A DNA stretch of 64,000 nt from Desulfuromonadales bacterium (GCA_024636295.1 JAGXHI010000061.1:62001-126000), one strand, 5' to 3'. Shown: positions 46,401 through 57,588, counted from the stretch's first letter. Numbers and translations: made by a program. The notes: generated by a model from the letters alone, not told the origin.

Positions 46401-49400
46401 TGCCCGCAGCAAGCCTCGCGCTGCTGCTGACCTCCTGGCTCATCTCCCCGAGCGTCGGCTGGATCGCGACGCTGGTGGTGGGCATGCAGCTCCTCTTTCA
46501 CCCTCTGGCACAGCCCTTCACCATGGCAACCACTCACAAGGGGTTGAAGTATTTCTCCCCGGCGAAGCTGTGGCACGACCTGCTGCGGGCGACGGCCGAC
46601 GCCGCGCTGTTGCCGCACCAGGCCGCCGTGAGCCTGGATGCCATCGCCCGTGTCGGCTATCGCCGCATGATCTCCCGGCGCCTTCTGGAGTGGACGGCCC
46701 AGGCCACCCGGAGCACCTCCCGCCGGCAGCCGCTCTTCGTCGCCAGCCTGGCACTGTCGAGCCTCTTCAGCGCCATCGCCGGCGTGGCGGTCTGGCGCCT
46801 CATGCCGGCCAGCCTGCCGCCGGCCGCCCCCTGGCTCCTTCTGTGGCTTCTCTCCCCGTTTCTTGGTTGGCTCCTGAACCTGCGACCGGTCGAGAATGCG
46901 CGGGCGCAGCCGCTGCCGGAAGCGGATCGCCGTTTTCTCAGGGAGGTCGCCCGGCGAACCTGGCGCTATTTCTCATCTTTTGTCAACACCAGGACTTCCT
47001 GGCTGCCGCCCGACAACTACCAGGTCGCCCATCAGAATCGCCTGGCCATGCGCACCAGTCCGACGAACATCGGCCTCTGGATGACCAGCGCCCTGGGGGC
47101 CCACGATTCCGGCTTCCTGACCCTGGACCAGGTCATCGAAAAGCTGACCAGCACCATGGCAACTGTAGGTCGTCTGCAGCGCTATGAAGGACATCTCCTC
47201 AACTGGTACGATATCCAGACCCTGGTTCCCTTAGAGCCTCGCTACGTTTCCACGGTCGACAGCGGCAACCTGCTCGGCGCCCTGTGCACCCTGGAGCAGG
47301 GGCTTGGCGAGTTGCTGCACGCCCCCCTGTTGGATGGCAGGTCCTTTGCCGGCTTGACGGACACCGGGCGCATTCTGATGCAGTGCGAAGCTTTCAAAGG
47401 AAGTTCCGGCCCGGACCGTCAGACGCTCGACCACCTCCTGGCGAAGTGGACGGCTCCGCCATCCGACGCCCTTGCTCTGCTCCGTCTGCAACGGCGGATG
47501 CAGGTTTCTGTCGGCGCCGTTGTCGCTGCGGCGGGAGCCGCGCCGTGGGGCGCTGAGTTTGAAGGACAAGCCGCGGCCTGGGTGCGGAACAGCGAACGCT
47601 ATCTCAGTTGGATTGAAATTCTCGGGGAAAAAAACGAGGAGGAGCTCTCCCCACTGGGACCGGCGGCCCTGCTCGCCATCCGACAGGACCTGGCGCAGGC
47701 GCCATCGCTTTTCGCTATAGCCCATGGCCGGATCGCCTCGATCCCTGTTCTCAAGGCGATACGCCATGAGACTCTCCCGCCCGGCCCACTCCTCGGGCCG
47801 TGGATCGACAGGGTGATCGCGGCCTTCGCTACGGCGCAGTGGCTGGCCGGGGAAACCCTGGGGGCGGCCGAGTGTTTGATCGCTGACGTCCACGAGCTGT
47901 CGGCCGGGATGAACATGCGCTTTCTCTATGACCCCAAACGCAAACTCTTCGCCATCGGCTACAACGTCTCCACGGATCGTCTGGACGTTTCCAGTTACGA
48001 TCTTCTGGCCAGTGAGGCGCGGCTCGGCAGTTTCGTCGCCATTGCCCGGGGCGACGTCCCCATGGAGCACTGGTTCTCCCTGGGGCGCCCCTACGGCGCC
48101 ATCGGCCGGCAGCGGGTGCTGCTCAGCTGGACCGGAACCATGTTCGAATATCTGATGCCGTTTTTATTCCAGTCTTCCTACGACAACTCGCTCCTGGACA
48201 AGGCGGCCCGCGAAGCGGTGAAGGTCCAGATCGCCTACGGCCGCATGAAGCGTGTGCCCTGGGGTATTTCCGAATCCGCCTTTGCCGATCTTGACCTGGA
48301 AAAGACTTATCAGTACAAGGCCTTCGGCGTGCCGGCGCTTGGCTTGAAGCGCGGTCTGGAGGAACAGCTGGTCGTCGCTCCCTATGCCTGCCTGCTGGCG
48401 CTGAACGTGGCGCCGAGGGCGACAGTGCGGAACCTGAAACGATTGTCCGGGTTGGGGCTGCTCGGTGATTACGGTTATTATGAGGCGATGGATTTCAGCC
48501 GGCAACCGCAGCGTAAGGGGCGTCGGGGAGTCATCATCGAGGCGTATATGGCCCATCACCAGGGGATGATCTTTCTGGCCTTGACCAATTTTCTCCATGA
48601 AAACCCGTTTCCGCGACGATTTCACAGCGACTCGCGGGTGAGGGCCTTTGAGGCGCTGCTGCAGGAGCGCATCCCGACTCTGCCGCCGTTGCGTCTGATG
48701 TCGACGCGGCAGAGTGAGCCGCCAATGCCGGGAGTCGACCTGGTCGCGCCGGCGGGAAACACTTTTGATACGCCGCATACCCTCACGCCCAGGAGTCTGC
48801 TCCTCAGCAACGGTCGCTATGGGCTGATGATCACCAACAGTGGTGGCGGCTACAGTCAGTGGGGGGAGCAGGAGCTGACCCGCTGGCGATCGGATCAGAC
48901 CCGTGATGCGCAGGGAACCTTCTGCTACATCCATGAGGCCGAGCCGGATCGTCTCTGGTCCAACACCTGGCACCCGGTCGGCGGGAAGGTGGAAGGGTAT
49001 TCCGTTGACTTTAACCTCGATCGGGCCGTATTCCGTCGTACCGACAACGGAATCCACACCGAAACAGAACTCATCGTCTCGCCGGAAGACGATGTGGAGG
49101 TGCGCCGGATCACACTGATCAATCGCTCCTCTCGCGTCCGACGCCTCCATTTCACCAGCTACGTTGAGCTGTCCATGGCGCCCCATAATGCCGACCGCCA
49201 GCATACGGCCTTCAACAAACTTTTCATTCAGAACGAAGCGCTCCCCGAACAGCAAACGCTTCTCGCCTACCGTCGCCTGCGCAGCGAAAGCGAACGTCCG
49301 CTGTATGTGGCCCATGCCCTGTCTCACGAACTTCCGGAGATGGACGGCGTCCCTGAAGAGGGCTGGCAGTTTGAAACCGACCGCAGGCGATTCATCGGCC

Positions 49401-52400
49401 GCGGTCGAACCCTGGCCAATCCCATGGGGGCCGTGCAGGCTCTCGGCAACAGCCAGGGATTTGTCCTCGATCCGTGCTTAAGCCTGCGGCGAGGTCTCAC
49501 ATTGGAGCCGGGGAAAAGCGCCCGGCTTTCCCTGGTGCTCGCCGCCGGAGCGACCCGCGAGGAGGTTCTGGTGCTGATGGATAAGTACCGTGCCCCCCAT
49601 TCAGCCGAACGGGCCATGGATTTCGCCTGGCGCGCCGCCCAGCAGCAGTTGCAGGTGCTGCATATCCAGCCCGACGAAGCACGCCGCTTCCAGCAGTTGG
49701 CCAGCCATCTTCTCTTTCCCAGCGCTCTCTTGCGCTCAACTGCCGAACGCCTTGGTGAGAATCGCAAAGGGCAAGCCGGCTTGTGGCCCTATGCCATTTC
49801 GGGCGACCTGCCGCTGGTCCTGGTGACGATCGGTGAGGCGCGGGATATCAGCCTGGTTCGCCAGATGCTTCAGGCCCACACCTATTGGCGGATGCATGGA
49901 TTATCGACCGATCTGGTGATTCTCAACGAGGAGGCCGGGAGCTACGAGCGGCCTATCCAGGAACGGTTGGAACAGCTGATCCAGGCCCATTCGCTCTCGG
50001 CGGCCGCGAATCGGGGAGGAGCAATTTTCCTCAAGAACGCGGCGCAGATCCCGGAGGACGATCTAAAACTCTTCAAGGCCTCCGCCAGCGTCGTGCTGGT
50101 GGCGGCGCGCGGCACGCTCCCCCAGCAGCTGGGGATGCCCGTGGTGGCGCCCGAGCGGATGGAGAAGCTGGTCCGAAAACCGGCTCCCCGCGAGCCCTCG
50201 GCCCCACTTCCCTTCATGGAGCTGAACTACTTCAACAGCCTCGGCGGCTTTACCCCGGACGGGCGGGAGTACGCGATCTATCTCGGCCCCGACACCAACA
50301 CCCCGGCGCCCTGGGTGAATGTGATCGCCAACCCGAATTTTGGCACTATGGTCAGCGAAACAGGTTCCGGTTTCACCTGGTACGGCAACAGCCAGCGCAA
50401 TCGTCTCACAGGCTGGTCGAACGACCCGGTGCTGGATCCGGCTTCCGAGGCGGTCTACATCCGCGACGAGGAGAGCGGCGTCTTCTGGTCTCCGACCGCC
50501 GCCCCGATCCGTGAGAGGACAGCCTATCGGACCCGGCACGGGGCGGGCTATTCGGTCTTCGAGCACAACAGTCATGGCATCGAGCAGGAGCTGACCGTCT
50601 TTGTTCCCGTGAATGAAAGCGGAGGTGAGCCGATCAAATTGCAGCGCCTGCGGCTCACCAATGCCTCCCCGAGGAGACGCCGGCTCTCGGTCACCTGTTA
50701 TGTGGAATTGACCCTCGGCGAAAATCGCGAAAGCTCCCAGATGCATGTCATGACCGAGTGGGATGACGAAGCCCAGGCTCTGCTGGCACGAAATCGCTAT
50801 CACCCTGAATATGGAGAGCGGGTCGCTTTCGTGGCCATGACGCCTGAATCCGATTCGTACGGCGGCGACCGCACCTCCTTTATCGGCCGCAACGGCTCTC
50901 TGGCCGATCCGGCCGCCATGGAACTGACCCGGCTGTCACAACGGACCGGGACAGGACTCGACCCATGTGCGGCCCTCCGGGTCACACTGGATATGGCTTC
51001 GGGCGAGCGCCGTGATATCACCTGCATGCTGGGCCAGACCGAGTCCGTGGCACAGGCCCGGCAACTGGTGCGGAAGTATCGGGAGGATCATGCATTTGAG
51101 GACGCATTCGATCAGACCAGGGCCTGGTGGGATGATCTCCTGGGAACGGTCGAAGTGCGCACCCCCGAACTGGCCGCCGACCTGTTGATCAACAGGTGGC
51201 TCCAATATCAATCCTTAAGCTGCCGTATCTGGGGGCGTTCCGCCTTTTATCAGTCCGGCGGTGCTTTCGGTTTTCGCGATCAGCTGCAGGATGTCCTGGC
51301 CTTCCTCACCTCCCGCCCGGACCTGGCCCGGGACCAGATCCTGCTGGCCGCCAGTCGACAATTCAAGGAAGGGGATGTCCAGCACTGGTGGCATCCGCCG
51401 AGCGGCGCCGGGATCCGCTCCCGGATTTCCGACGACCTTCTATGGCTCCCGTACGTGGTCGCGCACTACGTGCGGACGACCGGCGATATCGCCATCCTGC
51501 GGGAGGAAGCACCCTTTCTCGATGCCCCCGTGCTGCCAGACGATCAGCACGAGGTCTTTTCCACGCCGGAGGTCACTTCTGAACGCGCCACGATCTTCGA
51601 ACACTGCCGGCGTGCCGTCAGCCGAGGCTTGACGGTCGGGCCGCACGGCCTGCCCCTTATAGGGACGGGGGACTGGAACGACGGGATGAACCTGGTGGGC
51701 GCAGGGGGGAAGGGGGAGAGCGTCTGGCTCGCCTGGTTCCTCTGTGAGCTGCTGCAGGGGATGGCTGAGCTGTCGAATCTCTTGCAACAAGCGGAGCTGA
51801 GCCAGACTTATCAGGCGAAGAGGACGGCCCTGATCCAGCGGGTGGAACAGGCGGGCTGGGACGGCGAGTGGTATTTGCGGGGGACCTTCGATGATGGCGC
51901 CCCGCTGGGCTCCGCGGCAAACATGGAGGCGCGGATCGATTCCCTTCCCCAGTCGTGGGCCTGGCTTTCCGGCGCCGCTGATCCTGTGCGCGCCGAACAG
52001 GCGCTGGAGTCGGCCTGGCGGCACCTCGTCCGCCCGGAGGAAGGTCTGGTGCTGCTTTTCGACCCCCCCTTCGACCAATCGGAACCCTCGCCCGGCTACA
52101 TCAAGGGGTATCCCCCGGGGGTGCGGGAGAACGGCGGTCAGTACACCCACGCCGCTCTCTGGATGGCCATGGCGATGGCCCGAAAAGGGGAGGGAGAGCG
52201 AGCGGTGCAACTGCTGCGCATGCTCAATCCGATCGAGCACGCCCGCGACGCGAAAGCGGTCTGGGATTACGGGGTTGAGCCCTATGTGGTCGCCGCGGAT
52301 GTCTACCGGTTGCCCGGCCGTATCGGCCAGGGCGGCTGGTCCTGGTATACCGGTTCGGCGGCCTGGATGTACCGAGCCTGGGTTGAAGAGGTCCTCGGCC

Positions 52401-52699
52401 TGCAGGTGCGGAGCGGACAGCTGCGGGTGAATCCGGTCATCCCCGCAACGTGGGAGGGCTTCAGTCTCCGCTATCGCCATGGTGAAACGGTCTACGAAAT
52501 CCAGGTGGAGAATCCGCACGGCTGCGAGCGCGGCGTCGCCTGGGTGGAGATGGATGGCAGGCGCGTGACCGGCGGCGCGATCCCGCTGGAAAGGGGTCCG
52601 GTGAAACATCGGGTCGTTGTCCGGATGGGAACTCCGGAAGAGCCGGGTACGGAGGCAACAGTGCCAGCCCGTATTGAGGGGTTTCATGTCTCAGGATAA
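43490..52699 (+). CDS. ndvB: Cyclic beta-1,2-glucan synthase, NdvB/ChvB type
   Basis: This 3,069-residue giant has several membrane segments, then a GT84-type glycosyltransferase (FVITLDSDTQLPHGTARRMV near residue 775, RRAHRWIRGDWQ near 922). A glycoamylase-like region and a C-terminal GH94 phosphorylase domain (GTGDWNDGMN near 2724) follow. NdvB makes cyclic β-1,2-glucans: initiation and elongation by the transferase, length control and ring closure by the phosphorylase domain. The glucans act in osmotic adaptation and host or surface interaction. Typical NdvB proteins have about 2,800-2,850 residues, so this one is slightly long. The GTG start follows AAAGGAC. No export gene (ndvA) is adjacent. 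Confidence 0.93.
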   Translation: MGVGILIGYFSKQDETRRALRGLARKGFRRTALVYKDKDGEVHIADPFRWRRGLKVTLAACLSGGLAAMAALFLGWLELLPFRDLSASSILIMGGGSIGSLTALLWLRRTAKGVEPRVLHDHARWLVSGETALVLQAPVESLQRPIAMLRDSGDIPPALFVLQPKRERRLKARGIAIKLSPTQILEHAQRHAREHQVDPRPRHTTELLKRLKHSRRWVRHVCADLTAASRLEQKATPAADWILDNEYILEGNARDVLLNLPRSFYQQLPTLSAGPYRGLPCIYALAKDLVSHNELRLDRENILAFIEAHQSVRTLTIGELWAIPQMLRMALIESIQSLAVTALADLSERQLADFWANRLISANRRDSNQLFAILAELAKAEPSPSPYFGAQLVGLLYDEAAALAPVQSWLERTFKTPLHDINLREQNRQTRDQLSCGNAFTSLRHLALLDWREIFEKLSRVEQILRRDPSGIYPGMDFPTRDRCRRAIEDLARSSGRTEEQVAEHAIELAAQAGRAAASDERLGHIGNWLVGEGRHELTRRLPGRESLRYRGMEWIYRHHAAVYAWSIGGTVVFFFSLLAAFGPAGLPLPARIALGLLLLIPVSQLAIEVVNYLITRFLPPRLLPKMDFEGSGIPDAFRTLVVVPMMLVNTETVRAEVEKLEIRYLANKESNLLFSLFTDYTDSSTLTGADDSRLLQTASVLLTELNERHGGERFFLFHRERAWSESEQKFIGWERKRGKLEELNRLIDGTRPATAGRLVYVGDPDHLADVRFVITLDSDTQLPHGTARRMVETLAHPLNQPRFDAAGNILPGSYTIIQPRVSPTLPSTSASIFSRLFADAVGIDPYNQAVSDVYQDLSGEGSYHGKGIYDVRAFSRVLSGRFPEEWILSHDLIEGAHVRVGLASDIELYDEFPQGYQSYSRRAHRWIRGDWQIAGWIFPRVPQAAGGRGPNPLSLFNRWKILDNLRRSLLPAASLALLLTSWLISPSVGWIATLVVGMQLLFHPLAQPFTMATTHKGLKYFSPAKLWHDLLRATADAALLPHQAAVSLDAIARVGYRRMISRRLLEWTAQATRSTSRRQPLFVASLALSSLFSAIAGVAVWRLMPASLPPAAPWLLLWLLSPFLGWLLNLRPVENARAQPLPEADRRFLREVARRTWRYFSSFVNTRTSWLPPDNYQVAHQNRLAMRTSPTNIGLWMTSALGAHDSGFLTLDQVIEKLTSTMATVGRLQRYEGHLLNWYDIQTLVPLEPRYVSTVDSGNLLGALCTLEQGLGELLHAPLLDGRSFAGLTDTGRILMQCEAFKGSSGPDRQTLDHLLAKWTAPPSDALALLRLQRRMQVSVGAVVAAAGAAPWGAEFEGQAAAWVRNSERYLSWIEILGEKNEEELSPLGPAALLAIRQDLAQAPSLFAIAHGRIASIPVLKAIRHETLPPGPLLGPWIDRVIAAFATAQWLAGETLGAAECLIADVHELSAGMNMRFLYDPKRKLFAIGYNVSTDRLDVSSYDLLASEARLGSFVAIARGDVPMEHWFSLGRPYGAIGRQRVLLSWTGTMFEYLMPFLFQSSYDNSLLDKAAREAVKVQIAYGRMKRVPWGISESAFADLDLEKTYQYKAFGVPALGLKRGLEEQLVVAPYACLLALNVAPRATVRNLKRLSGLGLLGDYGYYEAMDFSRQPQRKGRRGVIIEAYMAHHQGMIFLALTNFLHENPFPRRFHSDSRVRAFEALLQERIPTLPPLRLMSTRQSEPPMPGVDLVAPAGNTFDTPHTLTPRSLLLSNGRYGLMITNSGGGYSQWGEQELTRWRSDQTRDAQGTFCYIHEAEPDRLWSNTWHPVGGKVEGYSVDFNLDRAVFRRTDNGIHTETELIVSPEDDVEVRRITLINRSSRVRRLHFTSYVELSMAPHNADRQHTAFNKLFIQNEALPEQQTLLAYRRLRSESERPLYVAHALSHELPEMDGVPEEGWQFETDRRRFIGRGRTLANPMGAVQALGNSQGFVLDPCLSLRRGLTLEPGKSARLSLVLAAGATREEVLVLMDKYRAPHSAERAMDFAWRAAQQQLQVLHIQPDEARRFQQLASHLLFPSALLRSTAERLGENRKGQAGLWPYAISGDLPLVLVTIGEARDISLVRQMLQAHTYWRMHGLSTDLVILNEEAGSYERPIQERLEQLIQAHSLSAAANRGGAIFLKNAAQIPEDDLKLFKASASVVLVAARGTLPQQLGMPVVAPERMEKLVRKPAPREPSAPLPFMELNYFNSLGGFTPDGREYAIYLGPDTNTPAPWVNVIANPNFGTMVSETGSGFTWYGNSQRNRLTGWSNDPVLDPASEAVYIRDEESGVFWSPTAAPIRERTAYRTRHGAGYSVFEHNSHGIEQELTVFVPVNESGGEPIKLQRLRLTNASPRRRRLSVTCYVELTLGENRESSQMHVMTEWDDEAQALLARNRYHPEYGERVAFVAMTPESDSYGGDRTSFIGRNGSLADPAAMELTRLSQRTGTGLDPCAALRVTLDMASGERRDITCMLGQTESVAQARQLVRKYREDHAFEDAFDQTRAWWDDLLGTVEVRTPELAADLLINRWLQYQSLSCRIWGRSAFYQSGGAFGFRDQLQDVLAFLTSRPDLARDQILLAASRQFKEGDVQHWWHPPSGAGIRSRISDDLLWLPYVVAHYVRTTGDIAILREEAPFLDAPVLPDDQHEVFSTPEVTSERATIFEHCRRAVSRGLTVGPHGLPLIGTGDWNDGMNLVGAGGKGESVWLAWFLCELLQGMAELSNLLQQAELSQTYQAKRTALIQRVEQAGWDGEWYLRGTFDDGAPLGSAANMEARIDSLPQSWAWLSGAADPVRAEQALESAWRHLVRPEEGLVLLFDPPFDQSEPSPGYIKGYPPGVRENGGQYTHAALWMAMAMARKGEGERAVQLLRMLNPIEHARDAKAVWDYGVEPYVVAADVYRLPGRIGQGGWSWYTGSAAWMYRAWVEEVLGLQVRSGQLRVNPVIPATWEGFSLRYRHGETVYEIQVENPHGCERGVAWVEMDGRRVTGGAIPLERGPVKHRVVVRMGTPEEPGTEATVPARIEGFHVSG

Positions 52700-52931
52700 A
52701 TCAGCCGATCATCAGGAAGAAGGGATCGAGGTTCCCTATTCACGGATCGATCCGGATACCTTGCGGAATATGATTCAGGAGTTTGTGACGCGAGACGGCG
52801 CGGATTGGGGCGATATCGGCTGTACGCTGGAGGATAAGGTCGAACAGGTTCTTCGGCAGTTGAAAAACAGGCAAGTGAAGGTCGTTTTTGACCTCAAGTC
52901 GCAAACGGTGAATATCGTTGTCGCATCATAA
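52686..52931 (+). CDS. YheU-family (UPF0270-like) small protein
   Basis: The 81-residue protein resembles YheU: VPYSRIDPDTLRNMIQEFVT, then RDGADWGDIGCTLEDKVEQV and VNIV at the end. YheU homologues have this 'PxxxLxPETLxNLIExFVxREGTDYG' layout. Function is unknown. The ATG at 52686 lies inside the end of the glucan synthase gene, a 14-base overlap. Confidence 0.75.
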   Translation: MSQDKSADHQEEGIEVPYSRIDPDTLRNMIQEFVTRDGADWGDIGCTLEDKVEQVLRQLKNRQVKVVFDLKSQTVNIVVAS

Positions 52932-52958
52932 TCCAGAAGCTTCGGGGTGCAGGCTGTC

Positions 52959-53804
52959 ATGAGCAAAAACGGTTACTGGTTCTATTCGGCGACAGCCCGC
53001 CAGATCCTCGGCGCGATGGAAAGGGGCGATGACCGCATCGACATTTCGGTCGATCTGAATCTCTCCAGCGCCACTTTTACTCTCTGCGACGACGAACTGA
53101 TCCTGGACGCGGAAAACCGACTGAGTCGGGCGGAGCTGAGGCGGATTGAGGCCAAGGAGAACAGAGTCTTCTGCCTGGAAGGAGGCCGGCTCGAGGTGCT
53201 CGAATCCAGGGACAAAGGTTATTACAAGCTCGTACCCACGGATCAGGCCCCGCTTCTGGAGATCAGCGGGGTGAAGATGCACATCTCGAAGGGGATGAAT
53301 CCTTTTGAGAGTGCCGGACGGATGGCCGCGCGGATCGTAAAAAAAGGGGACCGGGTGCTGGATACCTGCGGCGGTCTCGGCTACGCCGCCTCGGCAGCGC
53401 TGGAGCTCGGGGCGCGCGAAGTCGTTTCAGTCGAACGCAGCGAGACGGTGATGGAGTTGCGCGGAAAAAATCCGTGGTCACGAAATATCTTCGGCGCCAA
53501 CGTCCATAGGGTTCATGCGGATATCGATGCATACATCCGGGAGCTCGCCGCCGAGTCCTTTGACTCGGTCATTCATGATCCGCCCAGGTTCTCCCTCGCC
53601 GGAGAGCTCTACGGCGAGCGGTTTTACAGGGAACTTTACCGTGTGCTGAAGAAGCGCGGGGCCTTGTTCCATTATATGGGCAACCCGCATCTGCTGAAGC
53701 GCGGCACCAGCTTTACGGTCCGGGCGGCACAGCGGCTCAGGGAAGCCGGTTTCACCAGGGTGGTGAAAGTCGTCGAACTCATGGGCGTCACGGCAACCAA
53801 ATAA
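52959..53804 (+). CDS. Class I SAM-dependent methyltransferase
   Basis: The 281-residue protein has an N-terminal domain of about 110 residues (FYSATARQILGAMERGDDRI) and a Rossmann methyltransferase: VLDTCGGLGYAASAALELGA (motif I), VVSVERSETVMEL and SVIHDPPRFSLAGELYGERF. The DPPR motif at strand 4 is typical of N-methyltransferases acting on nucleic acid or proteins. It resembles predicted methyltransferases of the COG2521 group. The substrate is unknown. GTG 52947 is an alternative start. Confidence 0.85.
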   Translation: MSKNGYWFYSATARQILGAMERGDDRIDISVDLNLSSATFTLCDDELILDAENRLSRAELRRIEAKENRVFCLEGGRLEVLESRDKGYYKLVPTDQAPLLEISGVKMHISKGMNPFESAGRMAARIVKKGDRVLDTCGGLGYAASAALELGAREVVSVERSETVMELRGKNPWSRNIFGANVHRVHADIDAYIRELAAESFDSVIHDPPRFSLAGELYGERFYRELYRVLKKRGALFHYMGNPHLLKRGTSFTVRAAQRLREAGFTRVVKVVELMGVTATK

Positions 53805-53948
53805 CCCGGACCAGAAGTCCCAAAAATATATCTTCCGGAGACTCGGGCGTGCTATAGTTTCACCATGATCGTCTCGGCCCCGTAAACCTGATGGCTTAGC
53901 CATCCTCTGAGTTTTTGCGAAGGCATCAAACCTGACAGGAGAAAAAAT

Positions 53949-54053
53949 ATGAGCAAGGGCATGGACAGCAAGAAGTCGGATAAAAAAGAACCTGCCAAAA
54001 CCATGAAAGAAAAGAAGGCCGAGAAAAAGATTAAAAAAGCGGAAAAGAAATAG
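53949..54053 (+). CDS. 34-residue lysine-rich small protein
   Basis: The reading frame (MSKGMDSKKSDKKEPAKTMK and 14 further mostly Lys/Ala/Glu residues) follows a good site, ACAGGAG, at proper spacing. Similar very basic small proteins are found in many proteobacteria, without known role. Upstream, GATGGC and GCCATC form a short hairpin. Its size makes it easy to miss in annotation. Confidence 0.65.
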   Translation: MSKGMDSKKSDKKEPAKTMKEKKAEKKIKKAEKK

Positions 54054-54201
54054 TTCAGGGCGGGCTTCATACTCACCCAGAATTTTTGACACCGGAGTCG
54101 GCCTGGAATCGGAGTGATTTCAGGCCTTTTCAGTAGCGGTGGCACAGCTCGAAGCCGCCACTACGACCCCCGGAACACCGGAAACGAATGGAAAGATATC
54201 G

Positions 54202-55065
54202 ATGAAAATCCCGAAAAGCCTGGAACCTCTGCTTCAGGACGGCCTGATTGACGAGGTTCTCGGCCAGTTGATGAGCGGCAAGGAAGCCGAGGTCTATGTG
54301 GTGCGCAGTGCAGGTGAAATCCGCTGCGCCAAGGCGTACAAAGAGCTCAAGCAGAGAAGCTTTCAAAAGCAGACGCAGTACATGGAGGGGCGCAAAGTGC
54401 GCAACAGTCGGCGCTCCCGCGCCATGGAGAAGCACTCCAGATTCGGGCGCAAGGAGCAGGAGTCGGCCTGGCAGAACGCCGAGGTCGACGCGCTTTTTCG
54501 CCTCGTCGCCGCCGGGGTGCGCGTGCCCAGGCCGTATTCTTTTTATGAGGGCGTGCTGCTGATGGAGCTGGTGGTCGACAGTGCCGGCGCGGTCGCCCCT
54601 CGCCTCAACGACCTGCGTCTGAGCGCGGAGCTGGCCCGGGAATATCATAGTCGGCTGGTTGATGAGGTGGTGCGCATGCTCTGCGCCGGGCTGGTGCACG
54701 GCGACCTCTCCGAGTTCAATGTGCTGGTCGCAGCGGATGGGCCGGTGATCATCGATCTTCCCCAGGCGATCGATGCCGCCGGCAACAACAACGCCGGCCG
54801 TATCTTTGCGAGGGATGTAGACAACCTCGCCGCCTATTTCGGCCGATTCGCTCCCGAGCTCGTCGGTACAGCCTACGCCAAGGAGATCTGGCACCTGTAT
54901 GAGAATGGCAAGCTGCACCCGAAGTCCAAACTGACCGGTCGTTTCGCAAGCAGCGAGAAAGCGGCCGACGTCCGAGGCGTCATGCGCGAGATTGACGACT
55001 CGCGCAAGGAAGCACTGGCCCGAGAGCTCGGACGCGCGAGGATGGCCTCAGGCTGCAAGGGATGA
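54202..55065 (+). CDS. RIO-type serine/threonine kinase
   Basis: The 287-residue protein matches bacterial RIO1-like kinases (PA4780 type): MSGKEAEVYVVRSAGEIRCA (ATP loop and Lys), RKEQESAWQNAEVDALFRLV, GLVHGDLSEFNVLV (catalytic loop) and VIIDLPQAIDAAGNNNA (metal-binding Asp). All catalytic residues are present. In archaea and eukaryotes RIO kinases act in ribosome maturation; the bacterial role is less certain. ATG 54202 matches the family start MKIPK and follows GGAAAG. Confidence 0.93.
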   Translation: MKIPKSLEPLLQDGLIDEVLGQLMSGKEAEVYVVRSAGEIRCAKAYKELKQRSFQKQTQYMEGRKVRNSRRSRAMEKHSRFGRKEQESAWQNAEVDALFRLVAAGVRVPRPYSFYEGVLLMELVVDSAGAVAPRLNDLRLSAELAREYHSRLVDEVVRMLCAGLVHGDLSEFNVLVAADGPVIIDLPQAIDAAGNNNAGRIFARDVDNLAAYFGRFAPELVGTAYAKEIWHLYENGKLHPKSKLTGRFASSEKAADVRGVMREIDDSRKEALARELGRARMASGCKG

Positions 55066-55149
55066 GCGATGATGAACGTGTGGTCGGCATCATCATCGGC
55101 CTGTAAAATTGAGCTGCTTCAAATTTTTGGATAACTTTCAGGATTTCCT

Positions 55150-56502
<1,353 letters not shown>

Positions 56503-56511
56503 AGCGGAGAA

Positions 56512-57588
56512 TCATCTCCCCGGTGGTGACCTGAATTTCTCTCGCGGCTTTCCGGCCTGCTTTCTCTGAAGGTATTCCTGATGCTGTCGATAGGCATCCA
56601 GATAGCGGGCATCTTCGGCGTAGGTGGTGGGGAAGACGGGGGGGACGGGGCGGGTGTTCAGGTTCCCATCGACGTTGGCGAAGGTGAAAAGGCAGGAATT
56701 GGTCAGGGCCTTGGTCTTGCGGTCGCGGCTGATCCGTTCGATTCCCGCCTCGACGATAATGGAGGTTTCTCCGGTAAAGACCACCCTGCTGGTGAAACGA
56801 AGCTTGTCGTCGAGACGGACCGGGTTGAAAAAGTTGATCCGATTGACCGCGACGATGACCGGCCGGTCGGGAGCGACCTGCTCGGCGCAGATGGAAGACA
56901 GTTCATAGGCGCGGCGGACCAGGTATCCGCCGAAAATGGTCCTGGGAACGTTTTCCTGCTCGGGATACATCCGTTCCCACGACTCGGTCACCAGCTTCCC
57001 GACCAGAAGTCCCCGGAAATCCGCTTGTTCCTGTGACTGGTGGAGGGACAGGAGAAGCGCATATTCCTCCCGGCTCGGCGGCTCTGTCGAAGAAGCCTGC
57101 TGCTGCCGATAAGACTCACGGGCCGCGACCGCTTTGTGCATCCGGCGGACCTCCAGTTCATCCAGGTATTCGAGAGGAGGAAGGACAAGGCTTCCCTCTC
57201 CCTCCGTCGAACGGGCGACCATAGTGAAATAACAGGAGGCGATGTGTGTGGAAACCGTCCCTGTCTGTTCGATCCGGATTCCGACCTCCAGCGAGCTGCG
57301 CCCCACGAAGTTGATCCGGGCATGAAGGGTCATGTCCCGGGTTACATCCGCGGCATGGCGTACCATGATAGTGTCGATGGCCGCGGTGACCACCCGTGCT
57401 TTGGGATGAACTGCGCGCACATATTGCAGGGCCGTTTCCTCGGCCAGTTTGTCAAGAACCTCGAGCAGGCGGCCAAAGCGGAGATTTCCCTGCAGAGGCG
57501 CGTCGACCACCATGAAGCGGCGTCGCAGAGCTTCATCATTTCCAAGAGGAAGAACCATCTGGCGAGATGTGTCATTCGGGCGGGACAT
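56512..57588 (-). CDS. Double-hotdog acyl-CoA thioesterase (ACOT9/YkhA-like)
   Basis: The 358-residue protein contains two hotdog domains. The first includes NLRFGRLLEVLDKLAEETAL and HARINFVGRSSLEVGIRIEQ; the second includes NVPRTIFGGYLVRRAYELSS and VAVNRINFFNPVRLDDKLRF. It hydrolyses acyl-CoA esters; the preferred chain is unknown. The ATG at 57588 is chosen because homology starts there; a longer frame reaches 57771 but overlaps the divergent neighbour. It converges with the helicase gene with only 9 bases between. Confidence 0.88.
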   Translation of the reverse strand: MSRPNDTSRQMVLPLGNDEALRRRFMVVDAPLQGNLRFGRLLEVLDKLAEETALQYVRAVHPKARVVTAAIDTIMVRHAADVTRDMTLHARINFVGRSSLEVGIRIEQTGTVSTHIASCYFTMVARSTEGEGSLVLPPLEYLDELEVRRMHKAVAARESYRQQQASSTEPPSREEYALLLSLHQSQEQADFRGLLVGKLVTESWERMYPEQENVPRTIFGGYLVRRAYELSSICAEQVAPDRPVIVAVNRINFFNPVRLDDKLRFTSRVVFTGETSIIVEAGIERISRDRKTKALTNSCLFTFANVDGNLNTRPVPPVFPTTYAEDARYLDAYRQHQEYLQRKQAGKPREKFRSPPGR

